Positions 49,860 through 58,991 of a DNA stretch of 64,000 bases are shown here, piece after piece (position 1 is the stretch's first letter; every line of letters begins with the position of its first letter). The notes below the pieces were generated by a model. It was not told the DNA's origin. It worked only from the letters and a program-made list of their open reading frames with translations, and did not search any database. Both the position numbers and the translations under genes were made by a program. Origin of the DNA: Neiella holothuriorum (GTDB lineage: Bacteria; Pseudomonadota; Gammaproteobacteria; Enterobacterales; Neiellaceae). The stretch spans positions 1-64,000 of the forward strand of contig NZ_JAHZSS010000002.1 of assembly GCF_019457915.1 (NCBI RefSeq), written 5' to 3'.

Positions 49860-51227
49860 GTGGCAACGGATAGCAATCGATTATGGATAAAACAGCCTCT
49901 CGCCTGCTGGACAGGTAACGATCAAGACGCCAGCAATGGCGCCTTGATTGAAGGCAACACAATTGTCGAGCTAGTAGGTGCAGGTCAAGAGCCTAAACTC
50001 AGCTATAGCAAGCAATTTGACGCCTCTTCTGTCGTATTATTACCGGGCCTTATAAATTGCCATCATCACTTTTATCAAACCCTGACCCGAGCCGTCCCTG
50101 CCGCATTAAACAAAGAACTGTTTCCGTGGTTGCAAACCCTCTACCCCATTTGGGCCAACTTAGATGAACAGGCAATTTATCTATCGACTCAATTAGCATT
50201 GGCAGAGTTGTTATTGTCGGGTTGTACCACGGCGGTTGATCATCACTATATATTCAGCAAGTCATTAGCAAATGCCACCGATATACAAGTTGCTGCGGCT
50301 AAAACGACCGGTGCGCGCGTGGTTCTAACTCGTGGCTCTATGAGTCTCGGGCGTTCTGCTGGTGGTTTACCACCAGATAGTGTGGTGCAAACAGACGATC
50401 AAATATTGGCTGAAAGTGAACGGCTCATTGGTCAATTTCATGATCCAAGTGACGACGCCCTGTGCCAAATCGCATTGGCACCCTGCTCACCATTTTCGGT
50501 CACACCTGAGCTGATGAAACAAACCGCCCGATTGGCGGCGCAGCAACAGGTTTTGCTTCATACCCACTTGGCTGAAACCGAAGATGAAAACCAATTTTGC
50601 TTACGCCAATTTGGTCTACGGCCGCTAGATTATCTTGAGTCGGTCGGCTGGCTTCACCAGCAAACGTGGCTGGCCCACGGCATTCATTTCAATGCGGATG
50701 AAATCAAGCGCTTGGGTGATGCTCAAGTCGGCATCAGTCATTGCCCATCATCCAATATGGTGCTGGCTTCCGGCATTTGTCCAACGCAAGAATTAACAGC
50801 CGCCGGTGCTCATGTTGGTTTAGGGGTTGATGGTTCAGCATCCAATGATGGCTCAAACCTAATTCAAGAAGCGCGTCAGGCCATGTTGTTAGGCAAACTG
50901 AAATACGGCGCCGCTAATTTTAGTCACCATGATGCATTGCAAATGGCAACGGCCGGTGGTGCATCCTTGTTACATCGGCCGAAACTAGGCAGCATCGCGG
51001 TCGGCCAGCAAGCCGACTTAGCCTTATTTGGCCTCGATGAGGCGCGTTTTTCTGGCGCTGGCGACCCTGTTGCAGCCTTGCTTTTATGTGGTTCCCATAA
51101 AGCCGAACATGTCATGGTTGCAGGCCAATGGCAGGTGTTACACGGTCAGTGCTGCCAACTCGACTTGGAAGCATTACGCGTAGCCCATCATTTGGTGGCA
51201 CAACAGTTATTACAAAAAGCCCAATAA
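49860..51227 (+). CDS. 8-oxoguanine deaminase-like amidohydrolase (second copy)
   Basis: A 455-residue zinc amidohydrolase paralogous to the enzyme at 4712-6076. It has LINCHHHFYQTLTRA (metal His pair), LLSGCTTAVDHHYIF, LLHTHLAETEDENQF (His and catalytic Glu), SHCPSSNMVLASG and VDGSASNDGSN. The HHHFYQT and ASND variants fit the 8-oxoguanine deaminase clade better than guanine deaminase; hydroxydechloroatrazine-type or isoguanine substrates remain possible. It starts at GTG with AGAGAG upstream. It is the last gene of the transport operon. Confidence 0.87.
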   Translation: MATDSNRLWIKQPLACWTGNDQDASNGALIEGNTIVELVGAGQEPKLSYSKQFDASSVVLLPGLINCHHHFYQTLTRAVPAALNKELFPWLQTLYPIWANLDEQAIYLSTQLALAELLLSGCTTAVDHHYIFSKSLANATDIQVAAAKTTGARVVLTRGSMSLGRSAGGLPPDSVVQTDDQILAESERLIGQFHDPSDDALCQIALAPCSPFSVTPELMKQTARLAAQQQVLLHTHLAETEDENQFCLRQFGLRPLDYLESVGWLHQQTWLAHGIHFNADEIKRLGDAQVGISHCPSSNMVLASGICPTQELTAAGAHVGLGVDGSASNDGSNLIQEARQAMLLGKLKYGAANFSHHDALQMATAGGASLLHRPKLGSIAVGQQADLALFGLDEARFSGAGDPVAALLLCGSHKAEHVMVAGQWQVLHGQCCQLDLEALRVAHHLVAQQLLQKAQ

Positions 51228-51495
51228 ACAAAAGTTTGCTTACTTACGTCAGCGTAAGGCTAAGCTGATTTATTTTCGGGCTCCCCCATTCTGTCATCCA
51301 GCAATCAGGCATAACCGTTGCAATAACGTTAATGAACCTGAGCATTTTCAACTAAATAACCAGCATTGTTAACGCAAGCCATTACTACCGCACCAATAAA
51401 TGCTGTCTCAATGGTCAGGTTACGTGCAACCGCACCGCGACTGTGCGGTTCGGCAGTCACTCAATAATAACAAGCACTATCGCTGGAGATATGAC

Positions 51496-52215
51496 ATGAA
51501 ACACCTACTTATATTGGCTGCAACAGCCATGTTGGGCGCTTGCAGTTCAACCCAAACAACACCACCGCTAAGCCAACAAGGCTCAGCTAAAGTTGGTGTG
51601 GTCGTTCTTGTCGACGAAGCACCAACCCACATTCATCACGGCAGTCTGGCATTTTTTGACTTTGCCAAAGCACAACCCACCGAACACAATTATCAGCAGC
51701 AACTGGGTGATGCGGTTAGCCAATTACTTGAGCAAGCAAATCATCAAGCCGTCGCACTCAGCCCAACTTCAACCCTCATGGCTGAGCGCAGCAATCTATT
51801 TACCTATTTGTCAGCTGACATGGCATTTGAGGCCGATGTGGCGTCAGAGTTGAACACTATGGCAAGCGCCAATCAGCTTGATTATGTCATTGCAATTTAT
51901 CCAAAAAAGGTAGCGGTTGACCCCAAATCCAACGATTACGTTGCCGGCTTAGGCTTGTACAGCTACTGCAATTTTGGCCATTGTAATGCGGCAGTATTAA
52001 GTAGTGTTGACGCCAGAATTTATGATGCCTCCGCTGGCAAAGCCGTGGCTATTTCTGCACTTGAGTCGTACCAGCAAATCAATTTAAACACCATTGAGCT
52101 CGCTGATGATCCATCCAAACTAGCACCAGATACCATAGATGCCGCGGCACAGCAGGGTGTTGATGCCTTCGTTAAACGTTTAACAGTGATGCTGCAACAG
52201 GCCGGCATGGTGTAA
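51496..52215 (+). CDS. Putative outer-membrane lipoprotein, function unknown
   Basis: A 239-residue protein with a clear lipoprotein signal, LILAATAMLGACSSTQ (Cys18). The mature part starts with a flexible TTPPLSQQG stretch, and then KVGVVVLVDEAPTHIHHG. A central YVIAIYPKKVAVDPKSNDYVAG and SYCNFGHCNAAVLSSVDARIYDA contain two Cys that could form a disulfide. The overall pattern resembles lipoproteins that tune envelope assembly, but I do not recognise the family. GGAGATATGAC precedes the ATG; a longer reading from 51400 has no ribosome site. It stands alone and is followed by a strong bidirectional terminator. Confidence 0.75.
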   Translation: MKHLLILAATAMLGACSSTQTTPPLSQQGSAKVGVVVLVDEAPTHIHHGSLAFFDFAKAQPTEHNYQQQLGDAVSQLLEQANHQAVALSPTSTLMAERSNLFTYLSADMAFEADVASELNTMASANQLDYVIAIYPKKVAVDPKSNDYVAGLGLYSYCNFGHCNAAVLSSVDARIYDASAGKAVAISALESYQQINLNTIELADDPSKLAPDTIDAAAQQGVDAFVKRLTVMLQQAGMV

Positions 52216-52239
52216 ACAATCCCCACAGCAACGAATCAT

Positions 52240-52268
52240 AAAAAAGCCCGCATTCAGCGGGCTTTTTT
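52240..52268. terminator. Bidirectional rho-independent terminator
   Basis: AAAAAAGCCCGC-ATTCA-GCGGGCTTTTTT is a perfect 12-bp inverted repeat with A and T tracts on the two sides. It lies between the lipoprotein gene and the convergent nucleoside hydrolase gene and can serve both. Confidence 0.93.
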
Positions 52269-52283
52269 ATATCAGTAACAACA

Positions 52284-53372
52284 TTATGATCGATTAAGCG
52301 TTTGATTAAATTCGCTAAAGATACGCTTGGGTTGCGTGTTAAAACACACTTTTATGGGGTGCAAACCTGCCTCAGCAGAAGCTTTCATCATCACGCCTGC
52401 CGTAGCAGCATCCAGATGCTGGCGCGGGCGACCATCCCAGCGGGTCGTTGGCATAGATAAATCCGATGTCGCTAGGTAAGGCTGGTCGGTAACTTGGTGG
52501 CCAACCTGCAGTGCTAACTGTTCGCCTTCACACAGCAATGGGTTAACAGCAATGAGCACGGCTAAGGTATCCCAAAAGTAATACTCACCGGATGCAATAA
52601 ACCAATCATTTTTATCCAGTACCCTATCCCAGAATTGACTCGCAGGCGTCTTAACCTGCTGTTTAAATTCTGCCGCAACGGATTCGGTGACCCTAACGGA
52701 ATTAGTCACATCTAAGCCAACCAACTCAATGGCAAGGCCAGACTGCAGCACCAGATCAGCTGCCAGCGGATCAACGAATATATTCCATTCAGCCTGCTTA
52801 TTAGGGTGGCCATCGGTGAAATTAGGCACAATGATGTTGCCTTTCTCGTGAACGTTGCCGCCCATGATCACCAGTTTGTCTACTTTGGCTTTGTCTTCAG
52901 GATATTGGGCTAACCACTGCGCAATATTAGTCAGCGGACCGGTAGCAATCAGCGTGGTCAGCTGCGTTTGTTCCTGCAACGTCTGATGAATTAATTCAGC
53001 AGCATGTAATGGACTCGCCACTCGCGTACTGGCTGGAATCTCTACTCCCGATAAAGTGTCGGAATCGACGCGCCAAGGCTCAGGAAAAACTGCATAACCA
53101 TCCAATGGATAAGCATCGCCACAGGCAAAAGGTAATTCGCTCGGTGCATCGGCAATCAAATCAATTAATGCTGCCGTATTGCGCAAACCGGGCTGACAAC
53201 GACTTTCACCACTGGAAGAAATGGTAATGGCTTTAACGTCTGCGTCTGGGTGTTGCAGCAAGTACAGCAAGGCAGCCCAGTCATCAATGGCCATGTCGTT
53301 ATCAAAGATCACCGGCTTGGCAAAACTAACGGTGCTCCACAGCACCGTTACAACGATAAACAGCAACTTCAC
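52284..53372 (-). CDS. Secreted purine/inosine-uridine nucleoside hydrolase
   Basis: A 362-residue nucleoside hydrolase with an N-terminal signal peptide (1-18, LFIVVTVLWSTVSFAK). The calcium-binding ribose motif reads IFDNDMAIDDWAALLYLL, equivalent to the family DTDxxxDD with Asn for Thr. Further motifs are TLIATGPLTNIAQWL, LVIMGGNVHEKGN and AEWNIFVDPLAADLVLQS (NAEFN-type). It hydrolyses ribonucleosides to base and ribose, here in the periplasm. The GTG start overlaps the stop of the NUP-family gene by four bases (GTGA), so the two proteins are translationally coupled. It would act after the secreted adenosine deaminase. Confidence 0.92.
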   Translation of the reverse strand: MKLLFIVVTVLWSTVSFAKPVIFDNDMAIDDWAALLYLLQHPDADVKAITISSSGESRCQPGLRNTAALIDLIADAPSELPFACGDAYPLDGYAVFPEPWRVDSDTLSGVEIPASTRVASPLHAAELIHQTLQEQTQLTTLIATGPLTNIAQWLAQYPEDKAKVDKLVIMGGNVHEKGNIIVPNFTDGHPNKQAEWNIFVDPLAADLVLQSGLAIELVGLDVTNSVRVTESVAAEFKQQVKTPASQFWDRVLDKNDWFIASGEYYFWDTLAVLIAVNPLLCEGEQLALQVGHQVTDQPYLATSDLSMPTTRWDGRPRQHLDAATAGVMMKASAEAGLHPIKVCFNTQPKRIFSEFNQTLNRS

Positions 53373-54418
53373 TGCTTAGCTCCAGGCAAGGTATCCTGAT
53401 AGGTTTGCCAGTCAGCTAACAAGGCATCAAGCACGACCGAGCCCATTTCATAGGCGGCTTCAATGGCAGGAAAGCCATCATCCGGGTAATCAGCGGTGGT
53501 AGACCATGCTGCTGTTTTACCTTTAGGCGGCATCGAGTAGTTGCTGACGGTTCGCAACACTAAAACACGTTCGGCATCCACCAGTCCGGTTCTGTCCAAA
53601 CGATGCAATGCTGTAAGAGTGCCGTTATCTTCCATGTTGGTGGTCATAAAGGATGACTCTTTACCCGCATGAAGTTGCATCCAATCGTTTGCCCAATTAT
53701 TGAGTAATTCACCGTGCCAATAGGTACTTGAGCCTATGGTGTCACCAATAGTGACGAACGGTTTTTTCTGAGCATTGGGGTAGCCGTTGTACATGGCTCT
53801 AAATTCGGAAATTGCCTTGGTATCGGTCACCGAATAATCTTTGGTTAACTCATACGCCCAATCCACCATGGCTTCATTCAAACCAAAGTGAATGGTATCA
53901 ACCGTCCAACCCGTGGCTTCTTGATTAGGTTCGTACGCACCCAGTGGGATCAAGCCATATTCCCAATCTTTAGGAATTTCACGGCCATCAATTTCATACA
54001 GTAAATCACCATCAACCACATGCTTGGCCCAAACGCCGGTTCCCAGCGATACATCTTCCGGATCGCCGCCGCCAATACCTGCAATTAACCAATAAGCTTT
54101 TGATAAATCGAATCTTGGATCCATGCCAAGCGCCATAATTGATGCTGTGGCATTGGTAACACCACCACCAGTGCACATTGCTAATACACCAGCATCATTA
54201 ATGTGCAGAGGATGCTGCCCCATAGGGAAATCAATGGGCTGGTCAATTTTTCCGCGTTCAATCCAAAGTTGATATTCGCCTGCGCGATCGCCTGTCAGCT
54301 CGCCGCTTTCAAACATCGATACGACAACGGCTTTAATTTCAATTTTTTCAGCAGCTTGAGTCTGCATTACCAATCCAAACGTCAGAGCAAGGGTGGCTGA
54401 CATTGTTTGCAACTTCAT
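53369..54418 (-). CDS. Secreted NUP-family (PF06516) nucleoside-binding protein (second)
   Basis: A 349-residue protein paralogous to that at 20572-21684. The signal peptide is about 1-23 (SATLALTFGLVMQTQAAE) and, unlike the paralogue, there is no lipobox, so it should be soluble in the periplasm. Conserved parts are GDRAGEYQLWIERG, GVTNATASIMALGMDPRFD, LIAGIGGGDPEDVSLG, NAQKKPFVTIGD, TYWHGELLNNWAND and MEDNGTLTAL. No membrane helix is visible, which argues against transport as such. GGAGTACAAC precedes the chosen ATG. Coupling to nucleoside hydrolase suggests a role in nucleoside handling or cleavage. Confidence 0.87.
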   Translation of the reverse strand: MKLQTMSATLALTFGLVMQTQAAEKIEIKAVVVSMFESGELTGDRAGEYQLWIERGKIDQPIDFPMGQHPLHINDAGVLAMCTGGGVTNATASIMALGMDPRFDLSKAYWLIAGIGGGDPEDVSLGTGVWAKHVVDGDLLYEIDGREIPKDWEYGLIPLGAYEPNQEATGWTVDTIHFGLNEAMVDWAYELTKDYSVTDTKAISEFRAMYNGYPNAQKKPFVTIGDTIGSSTYWHGELLNNWANDWMQLHAGKESSFMTTNMEDNGTLTALHRLDRTGLVDAERVLVLRTVSNYSMPPKGKTAAWSTTADYPDDGFPAIEAAYEMGSVVLDALLADWQTYQDTLPGAKQ

Positions 54419-54596
54419 GTTGTACTCCATAACCCATAAGAAAACGCTTCACGGATCAGAAATGCAAAATATTGGCCAATCGGTTATTTTTTTAGAAGTA
54501 TGCAGCGACTGTTGGCTGAAAACTCAGCGCAGGAACAGCCATTGATAAAGAACAAGTAACGGGATGGGTCAAAGGGAAGTCGTGCCGACAAATAAA

Positions 54597-54622
54597 AAAG
54601 CCACCTTTAGTAAGGTGGCTTT
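54597..54622 (-). terminator. Terminator after the DUF481 gene
   Basis: AAAGCCACCTT and AAGGTGGCTTT form an 11-bp stem with a 4-base loop. Read on the minus strand it ends in a run of T, so it terminates the DUF481 transcript 22 bases after its stop. Confidence 0.9.
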
Positions 54623-54644
54623 CATTAGTACACAGCAAACTGAC

Positions 54645-55415
54645 TTAGAACGCGTAGCTCAGCTTCACGCCGTATTCTGTGTTGGTTTTTTCTGCTTCTT
54701 CAAAAGGTTCAGAGTCATATTCAACTTCAGCATCAAAGCTAAGTGACATGGCTTCCGTTAAACCAAACTTAATACCACCGTTGGCGGTGGCACGGAGATC
54801 ACCCAAATCATCTAATACTGGTTGCAAATACATGCGGCCATACAGTTCGAATGGGAAATCACCTTTACGATTCCAAACCCATTTACCGTAGAAATTACCA
54901 CGCCAGTTAGACTCAGTTTCACCAGTGCTTTCTGACTCTTCTTCTTCAACAAAACCGCCAACACCAAATGTGGTATTCAGCAAACCTGTTTCTGTTTCAC
55001 TCGCAAAGCGCCAACGAACACCAGTACCTGCAAGCTTACGGCTGTTTAAGTCGTCAAATTTGTCATATTCGTATTGAACGAAGTTTTCCCAGTCGAAACG
55101 CTCGCTGAAAAAGTTGTTTTTGATCCAGCGACCGTGAACAAACAAATCATCTTCATCTTTTTTGTCGTCGGTTTCGCCATAGTTGTAATTAACAATCAGT
55201 AAGGCAGTGCGTTCGCCAGCAACATGGCGGCCCAGCAGGCTAACTGAGTATTCTTGTTCGTCTTTGCTGCCCGACTCACCACTCAAGCCCAAACCAACGG
55301 TGCCGCTAAAGCCTTCGTTTGGGGTACTTGAAGTATCAATTGGGGTGATCGCTTGAGCAGCAAATGAAGCGCCGAGCAACGCGCTTGCGATTAAACTTTT
55401 GTGAATAAGAGACAT
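54645..55415 (-). CDS. DUF481 (YdiY-like) outer-membrane beta-barrel protein
   Basis: A 256-residue exported protein. The signal peptide is about 1-22 (SLIASALLGASFAAQA). The rest is alternating beta-strands with acidic turns (GLSGESGSKDEQEYSVSLLG, NYNYGETDDKKDEDDLF, WENFVQYEYDKFDD, GTGVRWRF), ending in GVKLSYAF with the terminal Phe of outer-membrane barrels. This matches DUF481, the salt-induced YdiY family. AAGGAG precedes the ATG. It has its own terminator and no operon partner. Function is unknown. Confidence 0.88.
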   Translation of the reverse strand: MSLIHKSLIASALLGASFAAQAITPIDTSSTPNEGFSGTVGLGLSGESGSKDEQEYSVSLLGRHVAGERTALLIVNYNYGETDDKKDEDDLFVHGRWIKNNFFSERFDWENFVQYEYDKFDDLNSRKLAGTGVRWRFASETETGLLNTTFGVGGFVEEEESESTGETESNWRGNFYGKWVWNRKGDFPFELYGRMYLQPVLDDLGDLRATANGGIKFGLTEAMSLSFDAEVEYDSEPFEEAEKTNTEYGVKLSYAF

Positions 55416-55659
55416 ACCTTCTCCTTGTGGAAGAGCACTGAAAAATAAAACTGAGGCGAACCGCTGCAACAGTTCGCGCAAACCAGCAAGTTGTTATGGC
55501 GCTATTAAAACAACAGACACAGCGCGGCTCAATGCTTATTTTCATTGGCTTGACGAGATTTTTTGAGAATATAGTAAAGTTAGCGCTCAACATGACGCCT
55601 AAATGCATACAAAGATGCCAACGCGTCATTCCAATTAACTTCCACAATAACGAATCAAA

Positions 55660-56121
55660 ATGACAAAAATTAACATCATGGTCGGCACAATGCTCGGTGG
55701 TTCTGAATACGTAGCCGACTGTTTGGCCGATGATTTGAAACTCGCCAACCTCGACAGCACAGTGCACTCTGAATTTAATGATCTAGCTGATTATGATCTC
55801 AATGATATTTGGCTGATCTGCACATCAACACATGGTGCCGGCGATTTACCCGACAATATTGAACCGCTGGCTGAGTTATTACGCCAGCAACCGGATTTAA
55901 GTTCATTGCACTACGGTGTTATTGGAATTGGTGATACCAGTTACGACACCTTTAATCAGGCCGCCAAAACCCTCGATCAACTGCTCCAACAATGCCAAGC
56001 CAACCGACTTGGTGAGCCTTTATATATTGATGTTCAAGCCAATGATTTACCCGAAGAGCCAGCTCAACAGTGGTTAAAGTCTTGGATCGAACAAAATTCA
56101 GACAAATTAAACTGTGGATAA
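55660..56121 (+). CDS. mioC: MioC-like flavodoxin
   Basis: A 153-residue FMN-binding flavodoxin. It starts with KINIMVGTMLGGSEYVADCLAD, the phosphate-binding loop region, and includes WLICTSTHGAGDLPDNIEPL and YGVIGIGDTSYDTFNQAAKTLDQLL. Gene order and length match E. coli mioC, which lies at one edge of oriC and whose transcription runs into the origin. Its last codons, CTGTGGATAA, form a perfect DnaA box (TGTGGATAA, 56113-56121), so the stop codon is part of the origin. Confidence 0.93.
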   Translation: MTKINIMVGTMLGGSEYVADCLADDLKLANLDSTVHSEFNDLADYDLNDIWLICTSTHGAGDLPDNIEPLAELLRQQPDLSSLHYGVIGIGDTSYDTFNQAAKTLDQLLQQCQANRLGEPLYIDVQANDLPEEPAQQWLKSWIEQNSDKLNCG

Positions 56122-56456
56122 CCCCATTAATATCCATTGTTTCTATCTTGGTTATTCACTGGATAAGATCGTTCACTCGTTCACCTGTGGATAACCCACT
56201 CTTTTGATCACTGGATACACAAGGCTAGATCCCAGTTAGATCACAAATTTCAAAGCTTATTACTTATTGATTAATAATATAAAAAGTTAGTTACCCACAA
56301 AGATCTGGTTCCTTAATAGTAATAAAAATAAGATTATATAAAGATCTTCTTAAAGATCATTAAGGATCGACCAAACGATCTAATCTGATCCTTTGCTTTC
56401 TCTTCTGACAGTTCGCAGTTAAAATACCCGGCTACGTTTTACTAGAGGATTGATTC
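56113..56456. other. oriC: Chromosomal replication origin oriC
   Basis: Gene-free interval between mioC and mnmG, the position of oriC in E. coli and relatives. It contains two perfect DnaA boxes (TGTGGATAA at 56113-56121 and 56186-56194), and near-matches TTATTCACT (56152-56160) and TTACCCACA (56291-56299). An A+T-rich unwinding stretch covers about 56255-56345. Ten GATC sites fall in 56167-56390; the last five, at 56343, 56355, 56365, 56377 and 56387, are spaced 12, 10, 12 and 10 bases. They resemble the GATC-headed 13-mers of enterobacterial origins. The density of GATC implies Dam methylation and SeqA control. Confidence 0.93.
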
Positions 56457-58346
56457 ATGGATCTCGCCCAACATTTTGATGTCATCGTCATCGGCGGTGG
56501 TCATGCGGGAACAGAAGCCGCATTAGCGGCTGCTCGCACAGGCCGTAATACGTTGCTGCTGACGCACAACATTGAAACGCTTGGCCAGATGTCTTGTAAT
56601 CCAGCCATTGGTGGCATTGGCAAAGGCCATTTGGTAAAAGAAATTGATGCCTTAGGCGGCGCCATGGCGTTGGCAACCGATCGCGCCGGTATTCAATTTC
56701 GGACGCTAAATGCCAGCAAAGGGCCAGCTGTTCGCGCCACTCGAGCGCAAGCCGATCGCGTACTCTACCGAGCTGCAATTCGAGAAATCATTGAAAATCA
56801 GCCAAATCTTCAAGTATTCCAACAAGCTTGTGATGATTTGATCGTTGAAGGCTATCAGGTCAAAGGCGTTGTCACCCAAATGGGACTGCGGCTAAGCGCA
56901 TCCACCGTGGTGCTTACCACTGGAACCTTCCTTGCCGGTCAGATCCACATTGGCTTAGAAAATTATTCGGGTGGCCGTGCTGGCGATCCGCCTGCGATCG
57001 CATTGGCGCACCGGTTACGTGAATTACCACTGCGAATCGATCGTCTTAAAACTGGAACACCACCACGGATTGATGCCCGAACCGTTGATTTTTCAGTGAT
57101 GCAGCCACAACCTGGCGACACTCCAACGCCGGTATTTTCGTTCATGGGCAATGGTTCAATGCATCCGCGGCAGATCCCGTGTTACATCACGCATACCAAC
57201 GCTCAAACCCATGACATCATTCGTGCTGGCCTCGATCGCAGCCCCATGTTTACTGGCGTGATTGAAGGTGTTGGCCCGCGTTATTGTCCGTCGATCGAAG
57301 ACAAAGTAACGCGCTTTGCCGATAAAAATTCTCACCAAATTTTTGTTGAACCGGAAGGCCTAACTACCCATGAACTCTATCCAAATGGCATTTCAACAAG
57401 CTTGCCGTTTGACGTTCAGGTGAGCCTGGTTCGTTCGATGAAAGGGTTTGAACAAGCCCATATCACACGGCCTGGTTATGCCATTGAATATGACTTTTTT
57501 GATCCTCGCGATCTGAAAGCATCACTGGAAAGCAAAGTCATTCAGGGTTTGTTCCTAGCTGGCCAAATCAACGGCACCACAGGCTATGAAGAAGCTGGAG
57601 CGCAGGGCTTGATTGCTGGTCTTAACGCTGCTCGCCAAGCTGCGGATCTTGATCCTTGGTCACCCACACGGGATCAGGCTTACCTTGGTGTACTGATCGA
57701 TGATCTGGCAACTTTGGGTACCAAAGAGCCTTACCGCATGTTTACCAGCAGAGCTGAATACCGACTGCTGTTGCGCGAAGACAACGCCGATAGCCGTTTA
57801 ACCGAGCAAGGTCGAGCACTTGGCTTGGTTGATGATGCACGCTGGCAACGTTTCTGTGAAAAACGAGATGCTGTTGAGCTTGAAAAACAGCGTTTGAAAG
57901 ACAACTGGGTGCACCCAAATCATCAAGCTGCTGAGGCACTTAATCCGTTATTGAAAACGCCATTAAGCCGCGAGCACAGCCTAGAAACGCTGTTACGTCG
58001 CCCCGAAATGACTTACCAATCGCTGATGTCGATAGACGGAATTGGCCCCGGGATCGACGATGCCGAAGCGGCCGAACAGGTTGAAGTTCAAATCAAATAC
58101 GCCGGTTACATTGAGCGTCAGCTCGATGAAATCGCAAAACAAAAACGTCATGAGCAAACCTTGCTACCAACCGATCTCGACTTTGCTCAAGTACCGGGCC
58201 TTTCCAACGAAGTGGTGGCTAAACTGAACGACACCAAACCGCAAAGCGTTGGTCAAGCTTCACGGATCTCTGGCATCACACCGGCGGCGATTAGTGTGTT
58301 GTTAGTTCATCTGAAAAAAATGGGATTGCTAAGGAAATCTGCGTAA
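56457..58346 (+). CDS. mnmG: tRNA uridine-5-carboxymethylaminomethyl modification enzyme
   Basis: A 629-residue FAD protein that, with MnmE, modifies U34 of certain tRNAs. The N-terminal dinucleotide fold reads [19 protein letters not shown]. Family signatures are [40 protein letters not shown] and the insertion [17 protein letters not shown]. The length equals E. coli MnmG (629). GAGGATTGATTC precedes the ATG. The first gene right of oriC, it is immediately followed by rsmG. Confidence 0.98.
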   Translation: MDLAQHFDVIVIGGGHAGTEAALAAARTGRNTLLLTHNIETLGQMSCNPAIGGIGKGHLVKEIDALGGAMALATDRAGIQFRTLNASKGPAVRATRAQADRVLYRAAIREIIENQPNLQVFQQACDDLIVEGYQVKGVVTQMGLRLSASTVVLTTGTFLAGQIHIGLENYSGGRAGDPPAIALAHRLRELPLRIDRLKTGTPPRIDARTVDFSVMQPQPGDTPTPVFSFMGNGSMHPRQIPCYITHTNAQTHDIIRAGLDRSPMFTGVIEGVGPRYCPSIEDKVTRFADKNSHQIFVEPEGLTTHELYPNGISTSLPFDVQVSLVRSMKGFEQAHITRPGYAIEYDFFDPRDLKASLESKVIQGLFLAGQINGTTGYEEAGAQGLIAGLNAARQAADLDPWSPTRDQAYLGVLIDDLATLGTKEPYRMFTSRAEYRLLLREDNADSRLTEQGRALGLVDDARWQRFCEKRDAVELEKQRLKDNWVHPNHQAAEALNPLLKTPLSREHSLETLLRRPEMTYQSLMSIDGIGPGIDDAEAAEQVEVQIKYAGYIERQLDEIAKQKRHEQTLLPTDLDFAQVPGLSNEVVAKLNDTKPQSVGQASRISGITPAAISVLLVHLKKMGLLRKSA

Positions 58347-58973
58347 ATGAGTCAACTCGCCAAACTGCTAAAACAAGGTCTTGCCTATCAACAGCTTGAA
58401 CTATCTGATGAACAGCAAAATCAGCTAATAGGCTACGTTGAGCAGCTAAACAAGTGGAACAAAGCTTATAATTTGACGTCTGTGCGTGATCCGAACGACA
58501 TGATGATTCGTCACATTCTTGATAGCTTAGCGCTTGCTCCGCACCTCGATCCAAATGGCAATTACATTGACGTTGGCACCGGCCCAGGCCTGCCGGGTAT
58601 CCCATTGGCAATTGCCCTACCCAATGCCAACTTCACTTTGCTCGATAGCCTGGGTAAGCGCGTTCGGTTTATGACCCAAGTTCGCCACTTGCTGAAACTC
58701 ACAAATATTGAGCCAGTTCAAAGTCGAGTTGAAAGCTTTGAGCCTTCGCAACCTTTCGATGCAATTGTCAGTCGCGCGTTTGCCTCAATCAATGATATGC
58801 TCGGCTGGTGCGGTCATCTGGGAACTCAATTTTTGGCCATGAAGGGTCAATACCCTACTGAAGAACTTGCTGAATTGCCTGAAAAATTTTCGCTTTCAGC
58901 CAGTCATCAGCTGGATGTTTTTCAGCTCCCGGAAGAGCGTCATTTAATCGTTATTGAGCAATCATCCACTTAA
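58347..58973 (+). CDS. rsmG: 16S rRNA (guanine-527-N7)-methyltransferase
   Basis: A 208-residue SAM-dependent methyltransferase acting on G527 of 16S rRNA. Visible motifs are [21 protein letters not shown], the SAM site [28 protein letters not shown] and [12 protein letters not shown]. The start codon abuts the mnmG stop (TAAATG), so translation is coupled. Size and order are as in other gammaproteobacteria. Confidence 0.97.
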   Translation: MSQLAKLLKQGLAYQQLELSDEQQNQLIGYVEQLNKWNKAYNLTSVRDPNDMMIRHILDSLALAPHLDPNGNYIDVGTGPGLPGIPLAIALPNANFTLLDSLGKRVRFMTQVRHLLKLTNIEPVQSRVESFEPSQPFDAIVSRAFASINDMLGWCGHLGTQFLAMKGQYPTEELAELPEKFSLSASHQLDVFQLPEERHLIVIEQSST

Positions 58974-58991
58974 TCCAAAGCCGGAGTACCC

